The position numbers and the translations under genes are program-made. A stretch of 64,000 bases of DNA, taken from the NCBI RefSeq assembly GCF_947492405.1, contig NZ_CANLMP010000001.1, forward strand, positions 558,001 through 622,000, read 5' to 3'. The first letter of the stretch is position 1. The number at the start of each line of letters is the position of its first letter. Shown in pieces: positions 18,885 through 27,409 of this stretch. Under the pieces are notes generated by a model. That model was not told the DNA's origin and did not search any database. It was given only the letters and a program-made list of their open reading frames with translations. This DNA is from an uncultured Aquimarina sp. (GTDB lineage Bacteria; Bacteroidota; Bacteroidia; Flavobacteriales; Flavobacteriaceae).

Positions 18885-18973
18885 ACAAAAAGAGCGTAAA
18901 CTTAAGTATATTGTAGTAACAATAGTTTTGAACCAAATTGTGAGCTACTTACTCTATTATGAGATGGATATGC

Positions 18974-18989
18974 ACTAATGTGCATTAGT
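18974..18989. promoter_or_regulatory. 16-bp palindrome upstream of the cyclase gene
   Basis: ACTAATG and CATTAGT form an inverted repeat with a 2-base centre, 26 bases before the cyclase start codon. Its size and position are those of an operator for a dimeric regulator. No candidate regulator is encoded alongside. Confidence 0.4.
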
Positions 18990-19015
18990 TATATATCAAA
19001 GTTTAATACTATCAG

Positions 19016-20986
19016 ATGTTTCGTACTTTCCGTCATCGATTGTTATTTTGGTTTCTGGTTTTCATCAGCTTTAGCTTTGTGATTATCATGCTTTCTATTA
19101 CCTATCTTCAGAAACGAGAAACCGTACTAAAAAGAACTGAAGCTATTGAGAAATCTTATGTGATGCTTTTAAAAAGTGCAAAAGCGCAGCAAGATTTTTT
19201 TAGTCATGCGAGCAGAGATCCTCAATTCTTTAAGACCGGAGATAATCAATATTTAGATCAGTACCTTACCTTATTAGATAGTACAAGATCCTATCTGATG
19301 CAAGTTCATTTTGAAGAAGAATCAGCATTAGTAGGAGGTATAGAATTTATAAAATCTGATATCGCAGAAATTGATGCGGTTTTTCTAGAGCTTATCGAAC
19401 AAATTCAGGCAAGAGGCTATAAAAATTTCAATCTAGAAGGTTCTATGAGAAAAGATGCTCATTGGTTGGAACAAATTGATGAGATCGCTACAGAGGATAT
19501 TCTTTTTCTAAGAAGATATGAGAAGGATTATATAATGCGTAACGAATCTGTTTATGTAACTAAACTTAATGATCTAGTTACTAAACTACGGAAACAAACT
19601 GTAAATAATAGAAGAATATCTAATGCCCGAAAAAAGACAATTTTATATTATTTGGATGGATATCGTAATAAGTTTATTCAATTAGTAAAACTTGATCAAC
19701 GTATTGGAATACGGGACAATTCTGGTTTAAAACAAAAACTAGATCAGAAGATAACCATTTGTGAAGAAGATTTTAGCAACCTCGTATTGTTTACCGAGGA
19801 ATGGGCAAAAGCGGAGTTTAAGCAGCTTACTATTTATTTTGGTGTGATTGCTTTTCTATTATTAATCGTAAGTATATGGATTAGCGCGTTGATCTCTAGA
19901 AAGATTACCCAACCGCTCACGGAGCTCACAAAACATATTACACGATTTGTAGATAGTAACTTTACCTTAGAAACAGAACATCCATTGATACGTACAGACG
20001 ATGAAATAGGAAGTCTTACTCGTAATTTTTCCTTCCTTAAAGACGAAGTTATTTCTCGACTAAAGTTTTTTAAGCAAAAAGTGGATGAACGTACAGAAGA
20101 ATTAGCAACAGCCAATAAAAGATTACTTCGTTTGAGTGAAGCGAATAGTCGTTTTGTACCAGAAGAATTTCTTCAAAACTTAGGTAGAGAGAGTATCGAA
20201 GAAGTACAATTAGGGGATCAGGTAGAACGAGAAATGACGGTAGTATTTTCAGATATTAGAGAGTTTACTAAAATATCAGAATTATTAAGTCCACAGGAAA
20301 ACTTTGACTTCCTTAATGAATACCTAAGCGGTATTGTCCCTATCATACAGCGAAATGGAGGTTTTATAGATAAATTTATTGGAGATTCGGTAATGGCATT
20401 GTTCCCTGATAATCCTGATTCAGCGATACAAACCGTTTTTGAGTTTGAAGACTTTATTGAAGAATATAATCAACGACTTCAGAAAAATATAGCTCTTCCA
20501 ATACAGATAGGAACAGGGATTCACACAGGTAAGCTAATTCTGGGAACCATTGGTCATGATCATAGGTTAGAAACGACGGTAATTTCTGATGCCGTAAATA
20601 CAGCTTCACGAGTAGAAGGCCTTACTAAATATTATGATGCCAAGGTAATAGGGACAGAACATACTTTGTCAAAAATTAAAAATAAAAAATCATTTCACTA
20701 TAGATTTTTGGACACCGTTAAGGTAAAAGGAAAAACCAAAACATTATCAGTGTATGAATTTTTAGGGCCTGGAGAGAAAGAAAAATTGGGCTATCTTAAA
20801 ACATATAATAAAGGAATAAAATTTATAGAAAGTAAAAAGATTCGAGAAGCAGCAGTAATATTTTCAGAATTGTATAGAGAAAATCCAAAAGATCGAGCTG
20901 TAGAAATCTTTTTTGAAAGATGCGAAAATTACTTAGAAAAGAAAACATCCTCTTGGGATGAAATAACACATATGATTACCAAATAA
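19016..20986 (+). CDS. Membrane class III adenylate/guanylate cyclase with HAMP domain
   Basis: The 656-residue protein has TM segments at about 9-30 and 270-292, bounding a roughly 240-residue helical periplasmic sensor. A HAMP domain follows (SRKITQPLTELTKHI, about 293-345), then a coiled-coil linker and a class III cyclase domain (about 405-560). The metal-binding motif FSDIREFTKISE and the loop DKFIGDSVMALF are intact, as is the transition-state Asn/Arg block in DAVNTASRVEG. The Lys in DKF and Thr in ETTVISD suggest ATP as substrate, so cAMP is more likely than cGMP. The C-terminal about 60 residues look TPR-like. The next gene begins 6 bases later, so the cyclase and the SthA-like flavoprotein are co-transcribed. 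Confidence 0.88.
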   Translation: MFRTFRHRLLFWFLVFISFSFVIIMLSITYLQKRETVLKRTEAIEKSYVMLLKSAKAQQDFFSHASRDPQFFKTGDNQYLDQYLTLLDSTRSYLMQVHFEEESALVGGIEFIKSDIAEIDAVFLELIEQIQARGYKNFNLEGSMRKDAHWLEQIDEIATEDILFLRRYEKDYIMRNESVYVTKLNDLVTKLRKQTVNNRRISNARKKTILYYLDGYRNKFIQLVKLDQRIGIRDNSGLKQKLDQKITICEEDFSNLVLFTEEWAKAEFKQLTIYFGVIAFLLLIVSIWISALISRKITQPLTELTKHITRFVDSNFTLETEHPLIRTDDEIGSLTRNFSFLKDEVISRLKFFKQKVDERTEELATANKRLLRLSEANSRFVPEEFLQNLGRESIEEVQLGDQVEREMTVVFSDIREFTKISELLSPQENFDFLNEYLSGIVPIIQRNGGFIDKFIGDSVMALFPDNPDSAIQTVFEFEDFIEEYNQRLQKNIALPIQIGTGIHTGKLILGTIGHDHRLETTVISDAVNTASRVEGLTKYYDAKVIGTEHTLSKIKNKKSFHYRFLDTVKVKGKTKTLSVYEFLGPGEKEKLGYLKTYNKGIKFIESKKIREAAVIFSELYRENPKDRAVEIFFERCENYLEKKTSSWDEITHMITK

Positions 20987-20992
20987 TAATAA

Positions 20993-22420
20993 ATGAAAAA
21001 GAAATTTGATCTAATTGTCATTGGCTCAGGTCCTGCCGGTGAAAAAGCAGCAGCAAAAGCGGCATATTTTGGTTATAAAGTAGCTATCATAGAAAAAGAA
21101 CGTAGATATGGTGGAGCAGGAGTACAGACAGGTACATTACCATCCAAAACACTAAAAGAAACTGCTTTATATCTATCAGGAATATATCAGAAAGGAATAT
21201 TTGGTGTAGATAAACAAATAGGAAGAGAAACTGGAGTACATGATTTTTTATATCGTAAAAATATTGTGACCAATCATATGCATAAAACGGTGGCACATAA
21301 TCTTAAGAAACACGGAATAGAGGTTTTTGAAGGTTTTGCTAGTTTTATAGATGCTACACATATCAAAATATCCGGCGAACTAGAGCAAATTATCGAAGGG
21401 AAATTTATCCTGATAGCTACAGGTTCCTACCCTTATCATCCAGAAAATATTCCATTTGATGACAAACGAGTACTAGATTCTGATTCTATTTTGAATATCA
21501 AACGTTTTCCAAAATCTATTTGTGTATTAGGAGCTGGAGTTATCGGTTGTGAATATGCTACTATTTTTGGAGCCATGGGGGTTAAGACTTTTATTGTCAA
21601 TGATCACGATAAGATATTAGGCTTTCTGGATTCAGAAATATCGGAAGCCCTTGTAGAACAGATGCGGAAAAACGAAATCAAAATCTTATTTAATAATTCT
21701 GTTGTAGAATTCGAGATTTCTGATGATGAAATGCAACCATTAAGATTAAAATTAAGGTCAGGAGAATACCTCAATGTAGAAATGTTCTTATTTGCCGCGG
21801 GGAGAAGTGGTAATATTAAAGGATTGAATTGTGAAGGCATTGGATTAGAAACAGGAAAACGAGAAACTGTCCTAGTAAATGATAAGTTTCAAACCAATAT
21901 TCCTAATATTTATGCTGTTGGCGATGTAATTGGTTTTCCTGCTTTAGCTAGTACCAGTATGGAACAAGGACGCCTGGCAGTGACCAATATGTTTGATACT
22001 GCAGATTTAGAATCTATGGCTGATGTTTTTCCATATGGTATTTATACAGTTCCTGAAGTCTCAATGGTTGGTATTACAGAAGAGCAAGCTAAAGCTAGTA
22101 ATATTGATTATGGAGTAGGATATAGCTATTTTAGGGATACTGCCAGAGGAAAAATTATGGGAGATAATGATAATGGATATTTAAAATTAATTTTTGATAA
22201 AAAATCTAAAGTCATAAAAGGTGTTCACATTATGGGACATTTTGCCACAGAATTGATCCACTTTGGGATGCAATTAGTACAAGAGAACAAAACATTGGAT
22301 CACCTTATTTCTACAGTGTTTAATTATCCTACATTACACGACTTATACAAATACGCCAGTTATGATGGTTTAGGCAATATAGCGGGTAAAAAGGTAAAGA
22401 CTGCCGGAGAAGTGATATAG
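20993..22420 (+). CDS. sthA: SthA-like soluble pyridine nucleotide transhydrogenase
   Basis: A 475-residue flavoprotein of the pyridine nucleotide-disulfide oxidoreductase family with FAD motif GSGPAGEKAA (11-20), NAD motif LGAGVIGCEYATIFG (about 178-192) and the C-terminal dimerisation domain. Where dihydrolipoamide dehydrogenase has the redox cysteines of CLNWGC, this protein has GVQTGTLPSK: Gly43 and Thr48 replace both cysteines. Soluble transhydrogenases also lack a full disulfide here, so transfer of hydride between NADPH and NAD is the likely reaction. They often retain one Cys, so the complete loss is notable. Co-transcription with a nucleotide cyclase is unusual. Confidence 0.75.
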   Translation: MKKKFDLIVIGSGPAGEKAAAKAAYFGYKVAIIEKERRYGGAGVQTGTLPSKTLKETALYLSGIYQKGIFGVDKQIGRETGVHDFLYRKNIVTNHMHKTVAHNLKKHGIEVFEGFASFIDATHIKISGELEQIIEGKFILIATGSYPYHPENIPFDDKRVLDSDSILNIKRFPKSICVLGAGVIGCEYATIFGAMGVKTFIVNDHDKILGFLDSEISEALVEQMRKNEIKILFNNSVVEFEISDDEMQPLRLKLRSGEYLNVEMFLFAAGRSGNIKGLNCEGIGLETGKRETVLVNDKFQTNIPNIYAVGDVIGFPALASTSMEQGRLAVTNMFDTADLESMADVFPYGIYTVPEVSMVGITEEQAKASNIDYGVGYSYFRDTARGKIMGDNDNGYLKLIFDKKSKVIKGVHIMGHFATELIHFGMQLVQENKTLDHLISTVFNYPTLHDLYKYASYDGLGNIAGKKVKTAGEVI

Positions 22421-22504
22421 TTTTATTACAAGAATTCACGTGTTTTTACGTGTAAATAAACCATCTAATCTTATTAGTTTTATGCTACTTAAAACCTTAA
22501 TAAG

Positions 22505-23626
22505 ATGATTAACACTAAAATCTTCGTTGTTACAGCATTACTAACTGTTATTATTACTTTCAGTAGTTGTAATAAGCAAAATAATAGAAAAATAATCACT
22601 GATGAAAATATTGAAGTAGTCAAAGATTCTGTATTATTCAGTTTTTCTTTTGTAGGTTGCAATAGAGTCCAATATGGAGATTGGCATAATGATAATGCTA
22701 CGAACGCCTCTACCGCTAATCTTTCGGTATTAAAAAGAATATTTGATGATGTAACGAGTCTAAAACAGAAACCGTCTTTGTTTTTCTTTTTGGGTGATTT
22801 GGTACTTGCAGAATCAGATACGATTAATTTAGACAAGCAACTGAAAGCTTGGGTAGAATTATATGAGAATAAAGCTTTTAGTACTATTAGTGATTCTGGA
22901 ATAGAGCTCGTTGCTGTTCCAGGAAATCATGAAATGTTGTTTTATAATACCAAAGATGATAAAGAATATCCTTTAATAGGTTCAACTCCTGTTTGGATGA
23001 AATATATGAAACCTTATATCCCAGCTGATCGTAATCAAATTATCGGAAAAGATAGTCTAATAAATCAGATGACTTTTTCTTTTGAACGTAATAATATAGG
23101 ATTTGTAGTTATGAATACAGATACTTATAACCCGCCAACAAAGGGGCAACTTTATGGTTTTGAAGGCTTAATACCTACACAATGGATTATTGATCAGATT
23201 ACGCAATACAAACAGAATCCCGATATAGATCATATTTTTGTACTAGGTCATAAACCATATTATGTAGACGGTAAACCAGAAACTGGGCATAAAGGATTTC
23301 CTGAAGGTCCAGTGCTTTGGACGGAACTTCAAAAAAATGGTGTTGTAGCAATGTTATCCGCTCATGTTCACGATTATCAACGTATGCAACCAAATGGAAC
23401 AGGTACCTATCAGATTATAGCAGGAAATGGCGGAAGTGACGGAAAAGCAGCCTTTTTTGGCTATAGTATGATCAATATTATGAGTAGTGGAAAAGTTCAA
23501 TTTATCTCCAGAGGGTTTGATAAAGGTAATCCTTACTATCAGGATGTACCAGCTAATCTTATGAAAGTAAAAGATAGTACAATACTAAGCTGGTCCAAGA
23601 ATGGTAATCCTTATCATTATAACTAG
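22505..23626 (+). CDS. Calcineurin-like metallophosphoesterase lipoprotein
   Basis: A 373-residue lipoprotein with lipobox FSSC (Cys about 22). It carries the metallophosphoesterase motifs in order: SFVGCNR near the start where D-x-H is usual, GDLVLAESD (about 98), VPGNHEM (about 138), LGHKPYY (about 246) and LSAHVHDYQRM (about 284). The first metal motif is poorly preserved, and the family is close to purple acid phosphatase-like enzymes. It probably acts on phosphate esters in the periplasm or at the outer membrane. It stands alone in its transcription unit. The fold is sure; the substrate is unknown. Confidence 0.82.
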   Translation: MINTKIFVVTALLTVIITFSSCNKQNNRKIITDENIEVVKDSVLFSFSFVGCNRVQYGDWHNDNATNASTANLSVLKRIFDDVTSLKQKPSLFFFLGDLVLAESDTINLDKQLKAWVELYENKAFSTISDSGIELVAVPGNHEMLFYNTKDDKEYPLIGSTPVWMKYMKPYIPADRNQIIGKDSLINQMTFSFERNNIGFVVMNTDTYNPPTKGQLYGFEGLIPTQWIIDQITQYKQNPDIDHIFVLGHKPYYVDGKPETGHKGFPEGPVLWTELQKNGVVAMLSAHVHDYQRMQPNGTGTYQIIAGNGGSDGKAAFFGYSMINIMSSGKVQFISRGFDKGNPYYQDVPANLMKVKDSTILSWSKNGNPYHYN

Positions 23627-23687
23627 TAAAAAGCTTTAAAAGCTCTTGATTTCGATTGAAATCATTTTATGTTAGGTATTGAAAAAG

Positions 23688-23750
23688 TCAATTTTTGTAA
23701 AATCAAGTCACTTTTCATAAAATAAGATTTTAATGTTCTGATTAGATTTG
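23688..23750 (+). promoter_or_regulatory. Regulated promoter A: tandem TCAnTTTT repeats plus TAnnTTTG box
   Basis: Direct repeats TCAATTTT (23688-23695) and TCACTTTT (23708-23715) are 20 bp apart, start to start. The box TAGATTTG (23743-23750) begins 35 bp after the start of the second repeat, and no TTG lies at the usual upstream distance. The same geometry occurs at 26817 and 27302. It precedes the kinase/regulator operon, suggesting autoregulation by the AraC-type response regulator. Confidence 0.7.
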
Positions 23751-23863
23751 TTTTTAAATTGAGATAAACAGCATGACATTATTAGATATTAATAAACCTG
23801 TAGATCTTATATTTTTATTGTATTTTAAACTAGTATTATAATACAAGATCATCTCTAATTTCT

Positions 23864-25996
23864 ATGGATAGAAAGCCACTTTTTTTAAAACTATTGGTAA
23901 TAATTTTACTAGTGCTTTTTTTTCATAGTACTGCATATGGTCAACAGGGTAAAACGGTAAGAGAACGTATTGATAGTCTAAAAACTCTTTTGAAATCTAA
24001 ACAGATTGATAGTTTATCAATATTTATAAGTTTAACAGATTCCTATAATAAACTCCAAAATGATTCTGCAAATATTTATATTGATAAATCTTTATCTAAA
24101 TTAAAACGTGGAGTTCCTAACATCAGAAAAATTTATGAGGTATTAACACAGAAACATTTATTTTTTGTTCAGAAATATGCGATGGATAGCATAAAAAAAA
24201 TGAACATTAAAAGATTAAATCTAGCAAATGAATTAGAAGATGAAAATTTTATTTTTGATTGTTATACTGATATAGCTGCGTATTCAGTAGTATTAAGAAA
24301 ACACGATTCTGCAACTTATTATTTTGATAAAGCAAAATTGATTTTGCCTAAATTAAATGATCAAGAATCAATAGCTAGTTTTTATTCTAATTTGGGAATG
24401 TTTAATGCAGAAAAAGGGGATTTTGATTCTGCAATCAAGCATTATGTAAAAGCTTTAGAAATATATGAGAAGCTTAATGATGTTTTTGCATTAGCTAATA
24501 TATATAATAATATAGCTGTCCTTTCTTGGCACACAAGTGAAAAAGAAAAAGTTATAGATTATGTAAAGAAATCACTTAAATATAGCAGAGAGATTGGAAA
24601 CGAAGGACTTATTTGCACCAATTTATATAATCTAGGCGGCTGTTATCTAGAATTAAATAAAACTAAAGAAGCAACTAAATTTTTGAATAAAGCTTTAGTA
24701 TACGCAAATAAATTACATCTGGATTATATAAAAGCTGATATATATAACAATTTAGGTGTTATTTCTGTACTTGAAAAAAAAGATTATCCTACCGCTATTG
24801 TGTACAACAAAACGGCTTTAAAAATATATGAAAAAGTTTCGGACGATAAACGATACATAGCCACATTACAGAGTTTATCTAAGAACTATCTTAATAAAGG
24901 AGATTATGAAAAATCTAAGATGATAATCGATAGTGCTTTAGTATTATCAAGTGAGAAAAAGATTATCGAAGAGAAACCAGGTCTTTACAAATTATTATCC
25001 AGAATAGACTCAATTAGAGGGGATTATCTATCTTCTTTAATAAATCACAAAAAATCAATAAAAATATTAGATAGTTTAGAAAAGGCGAAAAGCAGAGATG
25101 AAATTAAAGAATTACAAGTTAAATTCGAAACTTCGGAAAAAGAAAAAGAAATTACTTCCCTGAATAGTGAAAATAAAATTAAAGAATTACAAATTACACG
25201 TCAGAGATATCAAAACTATATTTTATGGGCAATTTTGGCAATGTCAGTCATTGCTATTGGAAGCATATTTTTTCAATATAGAGTGAAGAAACGTAATAAT
25301 AAATTATTATCGATTAAGAATGAAGAAATAGAGGAGAAGAATCAGATTCTAATAGATAAAAGTGCTCAATTACAGAAGGCACTAGGAGAAAAAGAAGTAT
25401 TACTAAAAGAGGTACATCATAGAGTAAAGAACAATTTACAATTGGTTACAAGTATCTTAAATTTACAAGCAGATAGGCTTAATGATAAAAAAATAGAAGC
25501 TTTTGTGGCAAGAAGTCAAAGCAGGATTACGTCCATGGCTCTGGTGCATCAGATTCTTTATTCTAACGATAAGATAGAACAAATAGATTTTCATAAATAC
25601 TTATTAAAGTTAGTGAAAGCGGGGTATGATTCTTTTGACTTTAATGATCAAAAAATAAAATACAGTATTGATGCAGAAGAATTCTATTTTCATATTGATA
25701 CAGCGATACCTTTGGGGATTATTGTTAATGAATTGGTTCACAATTCATTTAAGTATGCGTTTGGTGGAAAGAAAACAGGAGTATTAGCAATTAAGGTATA
25801 TAAGGAATTAGAAAAAATAGCCATTCTTATAGAAGATGATGGTATTGGGATTTCGAAAAAAGACACAAATAAAGAATCATCATCATATGGTCTTAAGCTA
25901 GTAGAATTATTAGTTAGACAAGTAAACGGGGAAATGATTGTAAGTCAAAATAATGGAACGTCGATTAAAATTTTATTCGAACCCTTAAAAGCATAA
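23864..25996 (+). CDS. TPR-containing sensor histidine kinase (HisKA_2/HWE type)
   Basis: The 710-residue protein has a signal sequence (about 10-27, ending TAYGQ) and a long periplasmic region of TPR repeats (about 120-400, for example IASFYSNLGMFNAEKGDFDS). A coiled coil follows, then one TM segment at about 448-468 and a second coiled coil. The kinase core contains KEVHHRVKNNLQLVTSIL (His518/His519) and a HATPase domain with NELVHNSFKYAF and EDDGIGIS. This TPR-TM-HisKA_2 form is common in Flavobacteria. The response regulator gene starts 6 bases later. The TPRs suggest sensing of a protein or peptide in the periplasm; the small exported peptide encoded nearby is a candidate, which is inference. 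Confidence 0.9.
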   Translation: MDRKPLFLKLLVIILLVLFFHSTAYGQQGKTVRERIDSLKTLLKSKQIDSLSIFISLTDSYNKLQNDSANIYIDKSLSKLKRGVPNIRKIYEVLTQKHLFFVQKYAMDSIKKMNIKRLNLANELEDENFIFDCYTDIAAYSVVLRKHDSATYYFDKAKLILPKLNDQESIASFYSNLGMFNAEKGDFDSAIKHYVKALEIYEKLNDVFALANIYNNIAVLSWHTSEKEKVIDYVKKSLKYSREIGNEGLICTNLYNLGGCYLELNKTKEATKFLNKALVYANKLHLDYIKADIYNNLGVISVLEKKDYPTAIVYNKTALKIYEKVSDDKRYIATLQSLSKNYLNKGDYEKSKMIIDSALVLSSEKKIIEEKPGLYKLLSRIDSIRGDYLSSLINHKKSIKILDSLEKAKSRDEIKELQVKFETSEKEKEITSLNSENKIKELQITRQRYQNYILWAILAMSVIAIGSIFFQYRVKKRNNKLLSIKNEEIEEKNQILIDKSAQLQKALGEKEVLLKEVHHRVKNNLQLVTSILNLQADRLNDKKIEAFVARSQSRITSMALVHQILYSNDKIEQIDFHKYLLKLVKAGYDSFDFNDQKIKYSIDAEEFYFHIDTAIPLGIIVNELVHNSFKYAFGGKKTGVLAIKVYKELEKIAILIEDDGIGISKKDTNKESSSYGLKLVELLVRQVNGEMIVSQNNGTSIKILFEPLKA

Positions 25997-26002
25997 CCAA
26001 TT

Positions 26003-26746
26003 ATGTCTAAAAAAATACTAATTGTTGAAGATGAGTTAATCATAGCTGCTGATCTGGCTCGTATTCTTAAAAATAATAATTGGAATCCAGTAGCAACTTG
26101 TATCACTGTTGATGAAGCTCTGGAGCAGATAGAATTATTATCTCCAGACATGGTACTTATAGACATCAATTTAAGAGGAGAGAAGCAAGGTACTTATGTA
26201 GCCAATTATCTATTAAAAAAAGATACTATACCATATATTTTTATTACTTCTTTGTCAGATAGACTGACACTTGATGAGGTTAAGAAAACTAGACCTATGG
26301 GATATATTATAAAACCATTTAAACCAGAAACCATTATTTCTACTATAGAAATAGCTTTTTCCAATCATAAGCATAGAAAATTGGATCCAGTTCGTAACTC
26401 TGAAACCCCGGTAAGTGATGTTCCTTTTAAGCTTAGAAAAGTTACAGATTATATTGCTAATAATTTGGATAAAAAACTGGTAGTAAAGGAACTAGCCGAA
26501 ATGACAGATTGGCAACATCACCATTTTATTAGAAATTTTAAAACCTATATAGGATCTACTCCTTACCAATACATACTAGCACAAAAGATCAGTAAAGCAA
26601 AATCACTCCTTACAGAAACTGATCTGCCAATTTCCACTATTGCTTATGATCTGGGTTTCCAAAGTCATTCTAATTTTAGTGTAACTTTTCAAAAAAATGT
26701 AGGTATGAATGCAGAAAATTATAGACGAACTTATAAGAAAAGATGA
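26003..26746 (+). CDS. Response regulator with AraC-type DNA-binding domain
   Basis: A 247-residue regulator with an N-terminal receiver (acidic pair E9-D10, phosphoacceptor Asp54 in LIDINLRG, Lys in IIKPFKP) and a C-terminal AraC/XylS domain (about 145-247). The latter contains the two helix-turn-helix units DKKLVVKELAEMTDWQHHHF and DLPISTIAYDLGFQSHSNFS. Receiver-AraC fusions of this kind without a transmembrane part are less usual in Bacteroidetes than hybrid two-component systems. AraC domains often bind tandem direct repeats about two helical turns apart, which is what the three nearby promoters show. It is the obvious candidate activator of those promoters. Confidence 0.9.
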   Translation: MSKKILIVEDELIIAADLARILKNNNWNPVATCITVDEALEQIELLSPDMVLIDINLRGEKQGTYVANYLLKKDTIPYIFITSLSDRLTLDEVKKTRPMGYIIKPFKPETIISTIEIAFSNHKHRKLDPVRNSETPVSDVPFKLRKVTDYIANNLDKKLVVKELAEMTDWQHHHFIRNFKTYIGSTPYQYILAQKISKAKSLLTETDLPISTIAYDLGFQSHSNFSVTFQKNVGMNAENYRRTYKKR

Positions 26747-26816
26747 ATTATTATATTAATCAATTTAATTTTTATAGGATATACATCTTTATTTATGGTT
26801 AATCTAATACTTAAAA

Positions 26817-26879
26817 TCAATTTTTATAAAGATTACACATTTTTAAGAAAGCGTTAATTACGATTCTTCCCTAATTTTA
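26817..26879 (+). promoter_or_regulatory. Regulated promoter C upstream of the GG-leader peptide
   Basis: TCAATTTT (26817-26824) and ACATTTTT (26837-26844) are 20 bp apart, and TAATTTTA (26872-26879) starts 35 bp after the second. Spacing is identical to promoters A and B although the second repeat and the box are weaker matches. Predicted transcription start near 26886 leaves a leader of about 70 bases before the ATG at 26959. Confidence 0.6.
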
Positions 26880-26958
26880 CAAAAGAATAAAGAACAATTT
26901 TTGTAATATGATAAACCTAATTTATACGATGCAGATTTTAATCATTAAATAATATATT

Positions 26959-27201
26959 ATGAAAAACAAACTCAGAAACACAACACTAGTAATGATAAAT
27001 GCAAGAAAACTTACTAAAGAAGAATGTATTCATATTGATGGAGGAGCGATTAGGCAAAATAATGCATATTGTTTATCCCTAGTAAACAGATTAGATAGAT
27101 TATTTCTTCTCGCATCTAATTTATCTCCAAGTTCTCCTGAAATGTATAATATTCAATCGCAAATTAGATTCTGGCAAAGCGTTTATAGTAATAATTGTTA
27201 A
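26959..27201 (+). CDS. Small exported peptide with GG-type leader
   Basis: An 80-residue protein whose N-terminus, ending NARKLTKEECIHIDGG at residues 28-29, fits the double-glycine leader cleaved by C39-peptidase ABC transporters (the KLTKEE...I.GG pattern of Bacteroidetes peptides). The predicted mature part (residues 30-80) is 51 residues with only two cysteines (38 and the terminal 80), which could form one large disulfide loop. It also has a hydrophobic helix VNRLDRLFLLASNL and a proline-serine turn. It is flanked by its own candidate promoter and a strong terminator, and lies between a two-component system and a secreted protease gene. Possible roles are signal peptide for the TPR kinase, bacteriocin, or protease substrate. 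No close family is recognised. Confidence 0.7.
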   Translation: MKNKLRNTTLVMINARKLTKEECIHIDGGAIRQNNAYCLSLVNRLDRLFLLASNLSPSSPEMYNIQSQIRFWQSVYSNNC

Positions 27202-27223
27202 TAATGTACTTTTAACCGTTATG

Positions 27224-27257
27224 AAAACAGCCTTTTGATAAAAAGGCTGTTTTTTTT
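27224..27257 (+). terminator. Strong intrinsic terminator of the peptide gene
   Basis: AAAACAGCCTTTT and AAAAGGCTGTTTT form a 13-bp perfect stem with a GATA loop and a T-run, about 20 bases after the peptide stop codon. It isolates the peptide gene from the protease gene. Confidence 0.92.
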
Positions 27258-27301
27258 GTAATCTATTTAAAAGGGATATTTTATGTTAATAAAAGTTAAT
27301 G

Positions 27302-27364
27302 TCAATTTTTGTAAAATGGTATCAATTTTCAGAAAGCTTTCACTTTAGATCACACCTACATTTG
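27302..27364 (+). promoter_or_regulatory. Regulated promoter B upstream of the astacin-SLH gene
   Basis: Two identical TCAATTTT repeats (27302-27309 and 27322-27329) are 20 bp apart, and TACATTTG (27357-27364) begins 35 bp after the second. A 17-base stretch starting one base before the first repeat, GTCAATTTTTGTAAAAT, is identical to that in promoter A (23687-23703). No TTG lies at the normal distance, as expected for an activator-dependent promoter. Confidence 0.75.
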
Positions 27365-27409
27365 CACCGCTAAATAATAAAAATCCAAATATTTAAATTA
27401 CAATAAGTT

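Noticed and set aside
20993..22420. Assignment as dihydrolipoyl dehydrogenase
   Set aside because: Both active-site cysteines are missing, and a true LpdA with both is present at 50208-51599.
22437..22452. CACGT/ACGTG hairpin after the SthA-like gene
   Set aside because: The stem is only five pairs and lacks a T-run, so it is not supported as a terminator.
22489..22836. A 115-codon minus-strand frame over the metallophosphoesterase start
   Set aside because: Antisense shadow of a clear lipoprotein gene; Ser/Leu-rich composition is typical of a chance frame.
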